From the NCBI RefSeq assembly GCF_002899455.1, contig NZ_PPFB01000001.1:1488001-1552000 (forward strand): a DNA stretch of 64,000 nt. The letters are read 5' to 3'. This DNA comes from Streptomyces sp. DH-12. GTDB taxonomy: Bacteria; Actinomycetota; Actinomycetes; Streptomycetales; Streptomycetaceae. The translations under genes were made by a program, and so were the position numbers. This document shows, piece by piece, positions 8,599 through 17,821 of this stretch. The notes below the pieces were generated by a model, which was not told the DNA's origin, did not search any database, and was given only the letters and a program-made list of their open reading frames with translations. Positions within the stretch are counted from its first letter, which is position 1; each line of letters begins with the position of its first letter.

Positions 8599-11500
8599 TC
8601 AGTCCGCGCACCGGTGGCGGCCGGGAATTCCCATGGTGCGGAAGGCGGTTTCCGCGGCGGCGCCCCGCTCGACGGCCTCCTCCGTGTCGTCCAGCGAGCT
8701 CAGCGCGTCGGCCATCCCCTGCAGGGCGTACGCCTCCTCCACCCGGTGGCCGAGCCGGGCCGCCGATTCGTGGGCCCGGCGGTGCAGCGCCAGCGCCCGC
8801 CGGTGGTCGCCGGTGCGCCGGAAGAGGCGTCCCGCGGTGTTCCACACCATGGTCTCCCGCACCGGGGCGTCCTCGAGGCCCTTGGTGGCCAGCGCCTCCT
8901 CCACCCAGCGCAGCGCCTGCTCCTCGTGCCCGAGCCGGCTCTCGGTCTCCGCGGAGAGGACGAGCTGGACCGCTCGTTCCGCCGGGGGCAGCACACCGGG
9001 GGCCCGGTCGCGCGCCTGCGCGAGCGTACGGGCCGCGGCCCCTATGTCGCTCTGGGCCAGCTGAATCTGGGCGAGGTCGCTCAGTCCGACGAGCTCCTTC
9101 TCCACGGCTCCGAGCTCGTGGGCGAGTTCGATCGAGCGGTTCACCGTGCGGAGCGCCTCCTCGAACCGGCCCTGTTCCATGTGGACGTCGCTGATGTTCG
9201 ACAGGGACTCCGCCTCGGCGCGCTTGGCGCCCAGTTCGCGTTTGAGGGCGATGGACCGCTCCAGGCGCACCAGCGCCTCGTCGAAGCGGCCCATCGTGGC
9301 GAGCAGCAGGCCGAGGACCCCGGTGTCCTTGGCCTGTCCGCGCAGGTCGCCCAGTTCGACGGCGAGCCGGTAGGCCTCGGTCGCGGCCGTCGTGCCGTCC
9401 TCGAACCGTCCGCGCTTCCAGCAGGAGACCGCCAGGTTGGACAGGCTCAGCCGGAGCAGGCCGGGCTCGTCGAGGCGGCGTGCCGCGGCGACGGCGGTGT
9501 GACACAGCTCCAGGAACTCGTCGAGCCTGCCGCGCGCGTCCAGGTGGAACACCACGTTCGCCGAGAGGAGGGCGACCTCCCGGTCCAGTCCTCGCCGGTA
9601 GGCCAGGGCGATGGCCGCGAGGAGGCTGTCCTGTTCGCGCTCGAACCAGTCGCGCGCGGCGTCGGGGCCTGCCAGCGGCACCAGTTCGGGCCGGAAGGAC
9701 TCCGCCGGGCGCGGCGTCCGCACCCGGCCGGGGAAGAGCAGGTCGCAGGCGACGTCGGAGGCCGCGAGGCAGAACTCCAGGAGCCGGCCCACCGCTCCGG
9801 CCGCCTCCTCGCTGAACTCGCCGGTGCCGCCGGAGTCCCGGGTGCGCGACAGCATGTGGGCGAAGCTGCGCACCAGGTCGTGGAAGGCGTAGCGGCCCGG
9901 CTCCTGCTGCTGGACCAGGTGCACGTCGAGCAGGTCCTCCAGGACCTCCTCCGCCTGCCGGGTGGTCCTGTCGAGCAGCGCGGCCGCCGTGTAGACGTCC
10001 AGGTCGGCGCCCGGGTACTGGCCCAGCTGCCGGAACGCCTTGCGGTAGTCGGCGTCCAGCCCGTCATAGGAGAGCTGCAGGGTCACCTCCACGCTGCGCT
10101 CGCCCGCGCTGAGTTCGGCCAGGCGGTGGACGTCGTCGCGTAACCGGTCGACGAGGTAGCGCACGGTCCAGCGGGGGCGCTTGCGCAACCGGGCGGAGGC
10201 GATGCGCAGGGCGAGCGGCAGGTGCCCGCACAGATCGGCCAGTTCGGCCACGGCCTCGGGGTCCGCCGCGGCCCGGTGCTCGCCGATGATGCCGACGATG
10301 AGGGCGACGCTGTCCGAGGGATCCATGGTGCCCAGGGAGACCGAGTGCGCCGCGTCGAGGTCGACGAGCAGGGCCCGGCTGGTGAGCAGGACGACCGCGC
10401 CGGTCGACGACGCCAGGAGCGGTTTCACCTGTCTTTCGTCAACAACGTTGTCGAGCAGGAGGAGCATCCGGTGCCGGGTCATGACGGAGCGCCACAGCGC
10501 GATGCGGCCGGCCGGGTCGTCGGGGATGCGCTCGCCGGGGATGCCGAGCATGCGCAGCAGCGCCTCGGCCGCGGCGGCCGGGGTGAGCGGCTCCTCGCCC
10601 GGCGTGTGGCCCCGCAGGTCGAGGTGGAGCTGGGCGTCCGGGTAGCGGTCGGCGAGGCGGTGCGCGGCGCGCACCGCCAGGGATGTCTTGCCGCTGCCGC
10701 CCATGCCGTCAATGGTGACGACGAGCGGGCCGGAGCCCGTGGCGTCCTCGATGAAGCCGAGGAGTTTGCTCAGCTCCTCCTCGCGGCCGGTGAAGTCGCG
10801 CAGGTCGTAGGGGAGGGTGGAAGGACTGTCCGTCACCGTCTGCGGGGCGGCCTGGGAGGTGACGGGCGCGGCCAGGGCCGGATCGTTGCGCAGGATGGAC
10901 TGGTGCAGTTCGCGCAGGGCGTCGCCGGGCTCGATGCCGAGTTCCTCGTCGAGGACGGCGCGGATCGTGCCGTACTCCTCCAGCGCCTCGGCCTGGCGGC
11001 CCGAGCGGTACAGGGCGAGCATGAGCTGGCCGCGCAGGGTCTCGCGCAGCGGGCTGCCGCTGATGGCCTCGCGGACCTCGGCGACGAGCTCGGCGCTCTC
11101 CCCGGCCTGGAGCCTGAGCTCGAAGAGCTGCTCGACGGCGGTGATGCGGCGCTCCTCCAGGGCGGCGGAGGCGGCGTCCACGATCGCGCCCCCGCCGCCG
11201 GACAGCACGGGTCCGCGCCACAGGGCGACGGCCTCGCGCAGCAGTGCCGCGGCGTCCGCGGTCCGTCCCGCGGCCGAGTGGGCGCGGGCCCGGTGCAGCG
11301 CTTCGGTGAACTGCAGGAGGTCGAGCTGCCCGGAGGTGACGGCCGCGCGGTAGCCGGGCCCGTCGGTGACGATGACGTCGCGCCCGGCGGGGATGCGCTG
11401 GCGCAGTTCGGCGACGGCCTTGCGCACCTGGTGGGCGGCGGTCGCGGGGGCGTCCTCGCCCCAGACGGCCTCGACGAGGCGGTGCACCGGCAGCACGCGC

Positions 11501-11628
11501 TGCGGTTCGAGCAGCAGGGTGACCAGGACGCGTTCGCTGACGGGTCCTCCGACGTGCACCCGGGTGTCCCCGTCCCAGCATTCCACGGGGCCGAGGATGC
11601 GGAAACGTATCGACGTGGTGCGATCCAT
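8599..11628 (-). CDS. AfsR/SARP-family pathway regulator with NB-ARC and TPR domains
   Basis: A 1009-residue activator. Residues about 1-90 are the OmpR-like winged helix (FRILGPVECWDGD, LLLEPQRVLPVHRLVEAVWG). About 95-245 is the bacterial transcriptional activator (BTAD) domain. An NB-ARC ATPase core follows with P-loop GMGGSGKTSL and Walker B LLLLDNV. The C-terminal third is TPR repeats (NLAVSCWKRGRFEDGTT, GLLLATMGRFDEAL, SNISDVHMEQGRFEEAL). ATG at 11628 (MDRTTSIRF) fits family alignments and has GGAGAGGA upstream; an upstream in-frame start would add 23 residues. SARPs of this size usually activate an adjacent antibiotic cluster by binding direct heptamer repeats near -35 boxes, so it is the likely cluster-situated regulator of the genes at 12176-28833. 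Confidence 0.93.
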   Translation of the reverse strand: MDRTTSIRFRILGPVECWDGDTRVHVGGPVSERVLVTLLLEPQRVLPVHRLVEAVWGEDAPATAAHQVRKAVAELRQRIPAGRDVIVTDGPGYRAAVTSGQLDLLQFTEALHRARAHSAAGRTADAAALLREAVALWRGPVLSGGGGAIVDAASAALEERRITAVEQLFELRLQAGESAELVAEVREAISGSPLRETLRGQLMLALYRSGRQAEALEEYGTIRAVLDEELGIEPGDALRELHQSILRNDPALAAPVTSQAAPQTVTDSPSTLPYDLRDFTGREEELSKLLGFIEDATGSGPLVVTIDGMGGSGKTSLAVRAAHRLADRYPDAQLHLDLRGHTPGEEPLTPAAAAEALLRMLGIPGERIPDDPAGRIALWRSVMTRHRMLLLLDNVVDERQVKPLLASSTGAVVLLTSRALLVDLDAAHSVSLGTMDPSDSVALIVGIIGEHRAAADPEAVAELADLCGHLPLALRIASARLRKRPRWTVRYLVDRLRDDVHRLAELSAGERSVEVTLQLSYDGLDADYRKAFRQLGQYPGADLDVYTAAALLDRTTRQAEEVLEDLLDVHLVQQQEPGRYAFHDLVRSFAHMLSRTRDSGGTGEFSEEAAGAVGRLLEFCLAASDVACDLLFPGRVRTPRPAESFRPELVPLAGPDAARDWFEREQDSLLAAIALAYRRGLDREVALLSANVVFHLDARGRLDEFLELCHTAVAAARRLDEPGLLRLSLSNLAVSCWKRGRFEDGTTAATEAYRLAVELGDLRGQAKDTGVLGLLLATMGRFDEALVRLERSIALKRELGAKRAEAESLSNISDVHMEQGRFEEALRTVNRSIELAHELGAVEKELVGLSDLAQIQLAQSDIGAAARTLAQARDRAPGVLPPAERAVQLVLSAETESRLGHEEQALRWVEEALATKGLEDAPVRETMVWNTAGRLFRRTGDHRRALALHRRAHESAARLGHRVEEAYALQGMADALSSLDDTEEAVERGAAAETAFRTMGIPGRHRCAD

Positions 11629-11872
11629 GACGCGTGTGTCCTCTCCTCGGTCCCGAGCGGCCGCCTCGCTCCCGCGAGGGTGGTGCGGCCGCGGCACGAA
11701 ACCCTGTCACGGCCTTCCCTGCCCCTGTCTCTGCGGACAGCAACGCGTGGCGGTCGTAAACGACGTCACATTCTGACTCATGCCGTGCACATTCCGTCGC
11801 GGCTTGACGTGTCTTCATCGTCCTGCGGGGAGCGCATCCGGGACGGGGCCCGTCGTCCCGCCCGGTGGGGGC

Positions 11873-11934
11873 CCGGCCGAAGCGGCGGGGGACGGGCGCG
11901 GGCGCTCGCGCCCGTCCCCCGCCGCTTCGGCCGG
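11873..11934 (-). terminator. 28-bp perfect hairpin
   Basis: Arms 11873-11900 and 11907-11934 are perfectly complementary over 28 bp with loop ggcgct. It lies downstream of the leftward operon ending at 12176 and upstream of the SARP gene. It is best explained as a strong terminator insulating the SARP promoter from read-through. Confidence 0.75.
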
Positions 11935-12066
11935 CGCACGGAACACGCCACTTCCGCGATCGTTCCCCGCCACGACGGCGGTGACGCTCCGTCGCCCTCC
12001 GCCCTCCGCCCTCCGCCGCGGCGGGACCGCTCCGGCGGGCGCGGGACCGGGCGGGCACGGGGAGGG

Positions 12067-12154
12067 ACACCGGGCGGAGCGCGACGGCGTCCTGCCGCCC
12101 GGTGTCCGGCCCGCACACGGCCGGTGGCCGACGGCGTCCTGCCGCCGGCCACCG
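12067..12154. repeat. Two hairpins with different stems and a shared loop sequence
   Basis: Stem 1 pairs 12067-12077 with 12095-12105 (acaccgggcgg / ccgcccggtgt). Stem 2 pairs 12122-12130 with 12146-12154 (cggtggccg / cggccaccg). The stems are unrelated, but the 18-mer cgacggcgtcctgccgcc occurs in both (12082-12099 and 12129-12146). They lie 22-109 nt beyond the stop codon of the tautomerase-like gene, so they are in the 3' region of that operon. Confidence 0.5.
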
Positions 12155-12175
12155 ACCGTGTCCGTCCGCGGTGCG

Positions 12176-12427
12176 TCACACCTGTTCCGGGAGAGCGGAA
12201 CCGGCCTGTTCCGCGTCCGGTGCACGATCCGCTCCCGCCGCGGCGGGTTCGTCGGCGAGGACACCGCCGCGCCCCCAGTGGTCCTGCTCGACGTCGCGGA
12301 CGAGAACGGTGACGGCCTCCCTGGGGCACTCGGCTATGCGCGCCAGGGTCGACGTCAGCTCGTTCACAAGATCGGCTCGTTTCTTTCGGTCGTTGCCCTT
12401 CCACCAGTCCACGGTCACCACGGGCAT
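12176..12427 (-). CDS. Tautomerase-family protein (4-oxalocrotonate tautomerase type)
   Basis: An 83-residue protein beginning MPVVTVDWWKG. After Met removal, Pro-1 would be the catalytic base typical of the tautomerase superfamily. The first 60 residues (KKRADLVNELTSTLARIAE, VTVLVRDVEQDHWGRGG) match the beta-alpha-beta unit of that fold, and the last 20 form an Ala/Asp-rich tail. Its start has AAGGAG 8 nt upstream. It is the last gene of the psuG-like/HAD/MFS/cupin operon, so it may act on a keto-enol intermediate of the pathway. Substrate unknown. Confidence 0.8.
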   Translation of the reverse strand: MPVVTVDWWKGNDRKKRADLVNELTSTLARIAECPREAVTVLVRDVEQDHWGRGGVLADEPAAAGADRAPDAEQAGSALPEQV

Positions 12428-12457
12428 GTCGTCATCTCCTTCTGCTCAGCGGGGAGT

Positions 12458-12964
12458 TCACTTGGTCGGTCGTGCGAGGCCGAGGGGGTGCCCGGCCGGG
12501 GAGGGGGGTGCGTCGGTCACCGGGAACTGGTCGAACCTGCGCGCCAGTTCCTCCATCGTCTCGGGCGTGGGCTCGGGCGAGGACCGCAGCAGTTCGCCCA
12601 GTTCCCGGAAGTACCGCTCCCGGCCGCCGTCCGGGGTGAACATCACCAGCAGGGTGGCGGGGTCGGCGGCGGGGTTGGCGAAGGAGTGGGGGGTGTGCGG
12701 CGGCACCATCATGAACGTGCCGGGCCCGGCCACGCGCCGCTCCGTGCCGAGGGTGAGCAGCACGTCGCCGCCCGCCACGTAGAACATCTCCGTCAGTTCG
12801 CGGTGGAAGTGCAGCGGTGCTCCCGGCGCCCGGGGCGGAAGGCGGTGCTCGGTGAGCCCGAAGCGGCCGTCCGTGTCGTCCCCGGTGACGAGGAAGGAGA
12901 CGGGGGTCCCTCCGACGTCCGCCGAGGGGCCCGTGCCCGGGGCCACGACTCGCGGCAGCGTCAT
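12458..12964 (-). CDS. Cupin-domain protein (paralogue of the cupin at 19991)
   Basis: A 168-residue single-domain cupin. Metal-binding motif 1 is visible as PLHFHRELTEMFYVAGG (two His, Glu), and motif 2 as PPHTPHSFAN. The C-terminus, MFTPDGGRERYFRELGELL followed by RRFDQF, closely resembles the C-terminus of the second cupin of this cluster, so the two are paralogues. It could be a dioxygenase, isomerase or binding protein; cupin function cannot be read from the fold. The start overlaps the MFS stop (ATGA), so it is co-translated with the exporter. Confidence 0.88.
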   Translation of the reverse strand: MTLPRVVAPGTGPSADVGGTPVSFLVTGDDTDGRFGLTEHRLPPRAPGAPLHFHRELTEMFYVAGGDVLLTLGTERRVAGPGTFMMVPPHTPHSFANPAADPATLLVMFTPDGGRERYFRELGELLRSSPEPTPETMEELARRFDQFPVTDAPPSPAGHPLGLARPTK

Positions 12965-14391
12965 CGCTCGTCCCCCGCCGTGCCCGCGGCGGACGGGACG
13001 GCCGGCGACAGGACCCGCAGGGCGACCGCGGCGGCGCACAGCGCGAGGACGGCCGTCAGCGCGTAGGCGTGTCCGAAGGCCGAGGGGGCGGGCGTGTCCC
13101 CGAGCACGAGGACCAGCACCGCCAGGCCCATCGCGCCACCGGTGTACTGGGTCGTCGTCAGCACGGCGGAGGCGGTGCCCTGGTCGTCGTCCGGGACGTC
13201 CTTGGTGCCGGCGATGTACATGCCCGCGAAGGCCATGCCCTGGCCGAGGCCGCTGACGAACAGGCCCGGCAGCACGGCGGTCCAGTAGTCGCCGCCGCCC
13301 GTGCCCAGGCCGAGCAGGGCGAGCCCCGCCGCGCCCACGGCGAAGCCGGTGGCGAGGGTGGCGCGGATGCCCCAGGGGCCGACGAGCCGTCCGGTGACGA
13401 GGTTGCCCGCCACCACGCTCACCGCCAGCGGCAGGAAGGCGATGCCCGCGCCCAGCGGGCCGTAGCCCCACACGTCCTGGAGGAAGAGCGTGATGAGGAA
13501 GAACTCGGCGCCGACGCTCGCCATGTACAGCGCCGACATCACGCTGCCGCCGGCCAGGGAGCGCACCCGCAGCAGCATCGGCGGGACGAGCGGCGCGGTG
13601 CCGCGCCGGTCGTGCACCGCCCAGACCGCGCCCAGGACGACGGATCCGGCGAGGCAGCCGAGGCAGGACGGGGCGGTCCAGCCCGCGACGGCCGCCTGGG
13701 TGAGCGCCGCCACCAGGAGCAGCACCGCGCTGGTGAACAGCGCGGCGCCGGGGACGTTCAGGTGCCGTACGGAGGTGGCGCTGCGGGATCCGGCGGGCAG
13801 GGCCCGCAGGGCCAGCACGACGGTGACCGCGATCAGCGGCACGTTGACGAAGAACACCCACCGCCAGGAGAGCACCGCGGTGAGCACGCCGCCGATGAGC
13901 ACGCCGGCGGCGAGCCCCACCGCTCCGATGGCGCCCCAGATGGCGAGCGCCCGTGCGCGCACGGGGCCGGCCGGGAAGACCGAGCCGATCAGGGCGAGCA
14001 TGGCGGGGGTGAGCCCGGCGGCGCCGACGCCCTGGGCGGCCCGGGAGACGACGAGCAGCCACTGCTCCCCGGCCAGTCCTGCGGCCAGCGAGCCGACGCC
14101 GAAGAGGCCCAGCGCGAGGAAGAACAGCCGCTGGGGGCCGATCAGGTCGGCGGCGCGTCCGCCGACCATCAGGAAGCTGGCGAAGAAGACGGCGTAGGCC
14201 GACACGACCCACTGCAGCTGCTCCGGGGGCAGGTCCAGGCCGGAGCCGATGCTGGGCAGCGCGACGTAGATGATCGAGTAGTCGAGGGCGACGAGGAACT
14301 GGGCGATGGACAGGGCCAGCAGCGCGGCGGCCATGCGGCCGGTGAAGCGGTCGGTCCGCCGGTCGGTGGCGCCGGACGAGGTGACGGTCAT
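12961..14391 (-). CDS. MFS exporter, 14-helix drug:H+ antiporter (DHA2) type
   Basis: A 476-residue membrane protein. The first helices contain the DHA2 pattern LSIAQFLVALDYSIIYVALPSIG. Motif A follows as GGRAADLIGPQR, and motif C as GAVGLAAGVLIGGVL. The length and hydrophobic segments fit 14 helices. It lies between a phosphatase and a cupin with ATGA overlaps on both sides, so it is probably the self-resistance/export pump of the cluster product. Confidence 0.93.
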   Translation of the reverse strand: MTVTSSGATDRRTDRFTGRMAAALLALSIAQFLVALDYSIIYVALPSIGSGLDLPPEQLQWVVSAYAVFFASFLMVGGRAADLIGPQRLFFLALGLFGVGSLAAGLAGEQWLLVVSRAAQGVGAAGLTPAMLALIGSVFPAGPVRARALAIWGAIGAVGLAAGVLIGGVLTAVLSWRWVFFVNVPLIAVTVVLALRALPAGSRSATSVRHLNVPGAALFTSAVLLLVAALTQAAVAGWTAPSCLGCLAGSVVLGAVWAVHDRRGTAPLVPPMLLRVRSLAGGSVMSALYMASVGAEFFLITLFLQDVWGYGPLGAGIAFLPLAVSVVAGNLVTGRLVGPWGIRATLATGFAVGAAGLALLGLGTGGGDYWTAVLPGLFVSGLGQGMAFAGMYIAGTKDVPDDDQGTASAVLTTTQYTGGAMGLAVLVLVLGDTPAPSAFGHAYALTAVLALCAAAVALRVLSPAVPSAAGTAGDER

Positions 14392-15104
14392 GACAGTGCT
14401 CCGGTGGTGTCCGCGAGGAGGGTGGAAAGGGGGCGGTGCGCGGTCGGTGCTCCGCCCAGGAGCACCTCGGTGACCCCGGCGAAGTCGGCCACGACCACGT
14501 CGGCGCCGGCGGCGGCCAGGGTCTCGGCGCGGTCGACGCCGCAGGTGACGCCCAGTGCCCGCAGACCGGCCGCGCCAGCCGTCGTCATGTCCGTCGCGGT
14601 GTCGCCGACGTACCACGACCCGGCGGCTTCGGCCCCGAGTTCGGCCAGGGCGCGCAGGGCCATGTCGGGGTGGGGCTTGCCGCGTTCGACCATGTCGTGG
14701 CAGACGACGGTGGCGAAGCGGTCGAGGATGCCGGTGGCCCGCAGCAGCGCGTGGGCACTGGAGGAGATCTTGGAGGTGGCGACGCCGAGCGGGTGCCCGG
14801 CGGCCCGCATCCGGTCCAGGCCCTCCACGACGCCCGGCAGCAGCAGGCCCGGTCCGCGGCTGAGGACCTCTCCCGCGAAGCGTTGCCGGTAGCGGGCGGC
14901 GGCCTCGGCGGTCGCCGGGTCGCCGGGGTCCACGCCCAGCAGCCGGGCGAGGGAGGCCTCCAGGGGCTTGCCGACCGTCGCGAGGACCTCCTCGTGGGTG
15001 GGCGCGGCCCCGAGCCCGGTGACGACGTCGCCGATCAGCACCGCGATGGCGCCCGGGGTGTCGGCGAGGGTGCCGTCGATGTCGAAGACGAACGCGGACG
15101 TCAT
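14388..15104 (-). CDS. HAD-superfamily phosphatase (IndB/AlnB-like)
   Basis: A 238-residue phosphatase of the phosphoglycolate/beta-phosphoglucomutase branch. Motif I is [10 protein letters not shown] with the nucleophilic Asp, motif II is GVATSKISS, the motif III Lys lies in ERGKPHPD, and motif IV is [10 protein letters not shown] helical cap lies between motifs I and II. It overlaps the C-glycosidase gene by 4 nt. In indigoidine, minimycin and alnumycin pathways a HAD phosphatase of this kind is paired with a PsuG-type enzyme and dephosphorylates the C-ribosylated product. The same role is inferred here: removing the 5'-phosphate from a C-nucleotide. Confidence 0.9.
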   Translation of the reverse strand: MTSAFVFDIDGTLADTPGAIAVLIGDVVTGLGAAPTHEEVLATVGKPLEASLARLLGVDPGDPATAEAAARYRQRFAGEVLSRGPGLLLPGVVEGLDRMRAAGHPLGVATSKISSSAHALLRATGILDRFATVVCHDMVERGKPHPDMALRALAELGAEAAGSWYVGDTATDMTTAGAAGLRALGVTCGVDRAETLAAAGADVVVADFAGVTEVLLGGAPTAHRPLSTLLADTTGALS

Positions 15105-16039
15105 GCCGCGGCCTCCCGCTCCGGCTCGGCGGTCGCGGCGTAGGCGACCGCGAGCCGTCCAGCGAGGCGGGCGGTGCTGATGAGCACCTCGCGGTTGGCG
15201 GCGGCGCTGCGGCCCTCGGTGGCCCGTGAGACCGCCTTCATCAGGTACGGGGTGGCGGCGGGCCCGTGCACGCCGTCCTCCTCGGCGGCGCGCAGCGCGC
15301 TCTGGATGACGGCCTCCATGGCCTCGGAGTCGAGGGCGTGCTCCTCGTCGATCGGCGCGGTGACCAGCGGTCCGCCCGGCAGACCGGCCGCCCAGTGCAT
15401 CCGCACCGCGCGCGCCACGTCGGCGGGGTCGTCCAGCCGCTTCGGTACGCGCAGCCCGCTGGAGCGGCAGTAGAAGGCGGGGAAGTCGTCGTAGCGGTAG
15501 CCGATCACCGGAACGCCCAGGGTCTCCAGGTACTCCAGGGTCAGGCGCAGGTCGAGGATGCTCTTCGCGCCGGCGCAGACCACGGCGACCTTGCTCCGCG
15601 TGAACTGCACCAGGTCGGCGGAGACGTCGAAGCTCTCGCTCGCGCCCCGGTGGACGCCGCCGATGCCGGCGGTGGAGAAGAAGGGGATCCCGGCCAGGTC
15701 TGCGGCGACCAGGGAGGAGGCGACGGTGGTCGCTCCCATGCCGCCGCCCGCCAGGACGACGCCGACGTCCCTGCTGGACACCTTGGGCACCTCGACGCCG
15801 ACCGCGAACCGCTCCATGTCGTCGGGCGTCATGCCGACGGTGAACTTCCCCCGGTCCAGGCCGACGGTGGCCGGCACGGCGCCGGCCTCCCGCACGGCCT
15901 TCTCGATGGCGAGGGCGGTCTCCACGTTGCCCGGGTAGGGCAGGCCGTGGGCTATCACCGTCGACTCCAGGGCGACCACGGGCCGGTCCTCGGCCAGCGC
16001 GTCGCCCACCTCTTCGCTGATGCGCAGCAGCGGGTGCAT
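15101..16039 (-). CDS. Pseudouridine-5'-phosphate glycosidase family C-glycosynthase (PsuG/IndA/AlnA-like)
   Basis: A 312-residue enzyme of the PsuG family, which reversibly joins ribose 5-phosphate to uracil through a C-C bond. The expected active-site elements are present: Glu25 in [25 protein letters not shown], the Gly-rich [40 protein letters not shown], and the Schiff-base Lys in [11 protein letters not shown] (about residue 163). ATG at 16039 has AGGAGA 6 nt upstream. It is first in a five-gene leftward operon, followed by a HAD phosphatase. In antibiotic clusters such pairs build C-nucleosides (minimycin, showdomycin) or C-ribosyl groups (alnumycin). Pure pseudouridine catabolism is the alternative, but the uridine kinase PsuK that normally accompanies it is absent. 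Confidence 0.92.
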   Translation of the reverse strand: MHPLLRISEEVGDALAEDRPVVALESTVIAHGLPYPGNVETALAIEKAVREAGAVPATVGLDRGKFTVGMTPDDMERFAVGVEVPKVSSRDVGVVLAGGGMGATTVASSLVAADLAGIPFFSTAGIGGVHRGASESFDVSADLVQFTRSKVAVVCAGAKSILDLRLTLEYLETLGVPVIGYRYDDFPAFYCRSSGLRVPKRLDDPADVARAVRMHWAAGLPGGPLVTAPIDEEHALDSEAMEAVIQSALRAAEEDGVHGPAATPYLMKAVSRATEGRSAAANREVLISTARLAGRLAVAYAATAEPEREAAA

Positions 16040-16624
16040 GCGGGATCTCCTGTCGGTCGCGATCACGGTGTCGGCTGCGGAGGGCGTCTTCCGTGAGCTC
16101 TTCGCACGTCCCACGCGAGCTCCGCACCAGGGGTCATGAACGCCTCGACTGTCCTGGGTCCCGTTCCTGTTTCGTTCCCCGGCCGGTTCCGCCCGGCGCG
16201 GCTCCCGGCCGGTTCCGCCCGGCGCGGCTCCCGGCCGGGAAGGCCGTGCTCCGGCGAGGGGGCGCGACCGCGGCGGGGACCGTTCGGGCCGGGTCTCGAG
16301 GGGCGGCCCGGCGTCGTCGCGCGGCGGCGGGGGCTCCCGGCCGGGACCGGGCGGGAGGACGGCCCCCGGCTGCGGGGGCTCTGCGGCACGGCCGGGCACG
16401 GGCGCCCGGGTCCGCGCGGCCGCGGCACCTCTCGTGCCGTGCGTCCGCGAGCACGGACACGGGCCCGCGGACGTCCGCAGGACGTTCTCGCGGCGCCGGC
16501 TCCGGTGTCGTGGGGCGGGTTCGGACGGATCACGTCCGTTTCAGGACGGGCACGGCGCAGCAGCCGTCCGGCGGGGTCGCGCCTCCCTCCGCGGCCGGGG
16601 CGGCCGCGTCGCTCCGTGGCGGGC
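16040..16624. other. 585-nt intergenic region, no gene seen
   Basis: This lies between the start of the psuG-like gene and the 3' end of the ATP-grasp gene, both leftward. It must contain the promoter of the psuG-like operon. It is very GC-rich, with tandem repeats (see 16179-16238) and several short inverted repeats near 16400-16480. No open frame shows a recognisable protein. Confidence 0.6.
16179..16238. repeat. 26-bp tandem repeat, 2.3 copies
   Basis: The unit ccggccggttccgcccggcg plus cggctc occurs at 16179-16204 and, identically, at 16205-16230, followed by a partial copy (ccggccgg). It lies 140 nt upstream of the psuG-like start, in its promoter region. Confidence 0.85.
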
Positions 16625-17821
16625 TCAGGCGGGGCCGGTCTGCCGGCTCACCTCGGCGCGGAGCAGCCGTTCCGCCGCCGCCACGGTCCGCGCCGCCTCC
16701 TGCACGGACGCCGCGGTCAGCACCACGCGGCCCTCCCCCACCCGTCCGCAGCCGGGGACGCGGTCCCCCGGTGTGTAGGGGAAGCGGACCTGGTGCACGC
16801 CCGGCAGCTCGGCCACCGCCTCCAGGCCCGTCACCGCCACCAGCCGCCCGGCCGGCAGGCGGTAGGACGCCGCGACCGCGTACCGGTGGGCCAGGGGCGG
16901 CTGGACCGGCTTGCCCGCCAGGGCCTGGAAGAGTTCGGCCTCGAAGCGGAAACCCGTCGCGAGGCCGATCAGCGAGGCCAGCGGTTCGTCGGGGTAACAG
17001 GCCCGGGAGCGCGCCACCTTGGGCCCGTCGGGGGTGAGGACGACCACGGTGTAGGCGAAGCCGAACTCGTACCCGGCCAGGTCGAGGAGTTCCGCCACGA
17101 CCGCGCGGGTCTCGGCCTCGTCCCGTTCCTTGAGCAGCGCCGGGAACAGGCAGCCGCTGCCCGGCTGCCAGGCGCCGTGCAGCGCCGCGATGCCGATCAC
17201 GCGGTGCATGCCGTCCGCCGTCAGGGTCACCACCCCGTACTCCGGACCCTCCAGGTACTTCTCCACCAGGTAGGAGCGTTCCGCGGCCGTGCCGTCCGCG
17301 CCGGCGGCCCCGTCCTCGGGGGACGCGGGCAGCGGGCGCACGGTGACCTGGGCGCCGATCTCCTCCATCGCGGCGGGCAGCTCCCGCGCGGTGCGGGCTC
17401 GGGTGGCGGCCACATAGGAGCGCCGGCTGCCGTTGAGCAGGGCCCGCATCCTCGCCGGATCGCCCAGCAGGGCCTCCGCGTCCGGGGCGTTCGGGCTGAC
17501 GCCCAGACGGGCCGCGGTCCGCGTGACGGCCGGCAGTCCGACCGCGTCCGCGAAGGCCAGCAGCGTCTGCGCCCGGTGCTCGCGCACCGCCCTCTCCACC
17601 GCCTCCGCCACGGCCGTGCCGTCCGTCAGGTCCACGAAGTCCACCGGGACCGGGAGTTGTTCCCCGTCCCCCTGCCGGTTCGCGTCGGCGAGCACGCGTA
17701 CGGCGAACCCCGCCGCCGTCGCCGCGCCCACCAGCCGGGCCGAGGGACAGACCAGCAGCAACCGCTGCGGGACGCGTTCCCCGGGAGGGGGTTCGAAGTG
17801 GCGGTCGTCCGTCGCGTTCAT
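16625..17821 (-). CDS. ATP-grasp-like protein with degenerate catalytic residues
   Basis: A 398-residue protein with the shape of the carboxylate-amine/thiol ligases: an N-terminal Rossmann-like part (LLLVCPSARLVGAATAAGF), a central ATP-grasp lid (SYLVEKYLEGPEYGVV) and a C-terminal part (YEFGFAYTVVVLTPDGPKVARSRACYP). Two usual features are altered. The first-lobe Lys segment reads TVRPLPAS, and the E-x-N Mg-binding stretch reads RSRACYP. It may therefore be a divergent ligase or a binding protein. ATG at 17821 has GAGGAG 8 nt upstream. It is divergent from the serine acetyltransferase gene and faces the psuG operon. Confidence 0.75.
   Translation of the reverse strand: MNATDDRHFEPPPGERVPQRLLLVCPSARLVGAATAAGFAVRVLADANRQGDGEQLPVPVDFVDLTDGTAVAEAVERAVREHRAQTLLAFADAVGLPAVTRTAARLGVSPNAPDAEALLGDPARMRALLNGSRRSYVAATRARTARELPAAMEEIGAQVTVRPLPASPEDGAAGADGTAAERSYLVEKYLEGPEYGVVTLTADGMHRVIGIAALHGAWQPGSGCLFPALLKERDEAETRAVVAELLDLAGYEFGFAYTVVVLTPDGPKVARSRACYPDEPLASLIGLATGFRFEAELFQALAGKPVQPPLAHRYAVAASYRLPAGRLVAVTGLEAVAELPGVHQVRFPYTPGDRVPGCGRVGEGRVVLTAASVQEAARTVAAAERLLRAEVSRQTGPA

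Noticed and set aside
15101..16039. Indigoidine cluster (indA-indB-indC)
   Set aside because: The IndA- and IndB-like genes are present, but no NRPS of the IndC type exists anywhere in the window.
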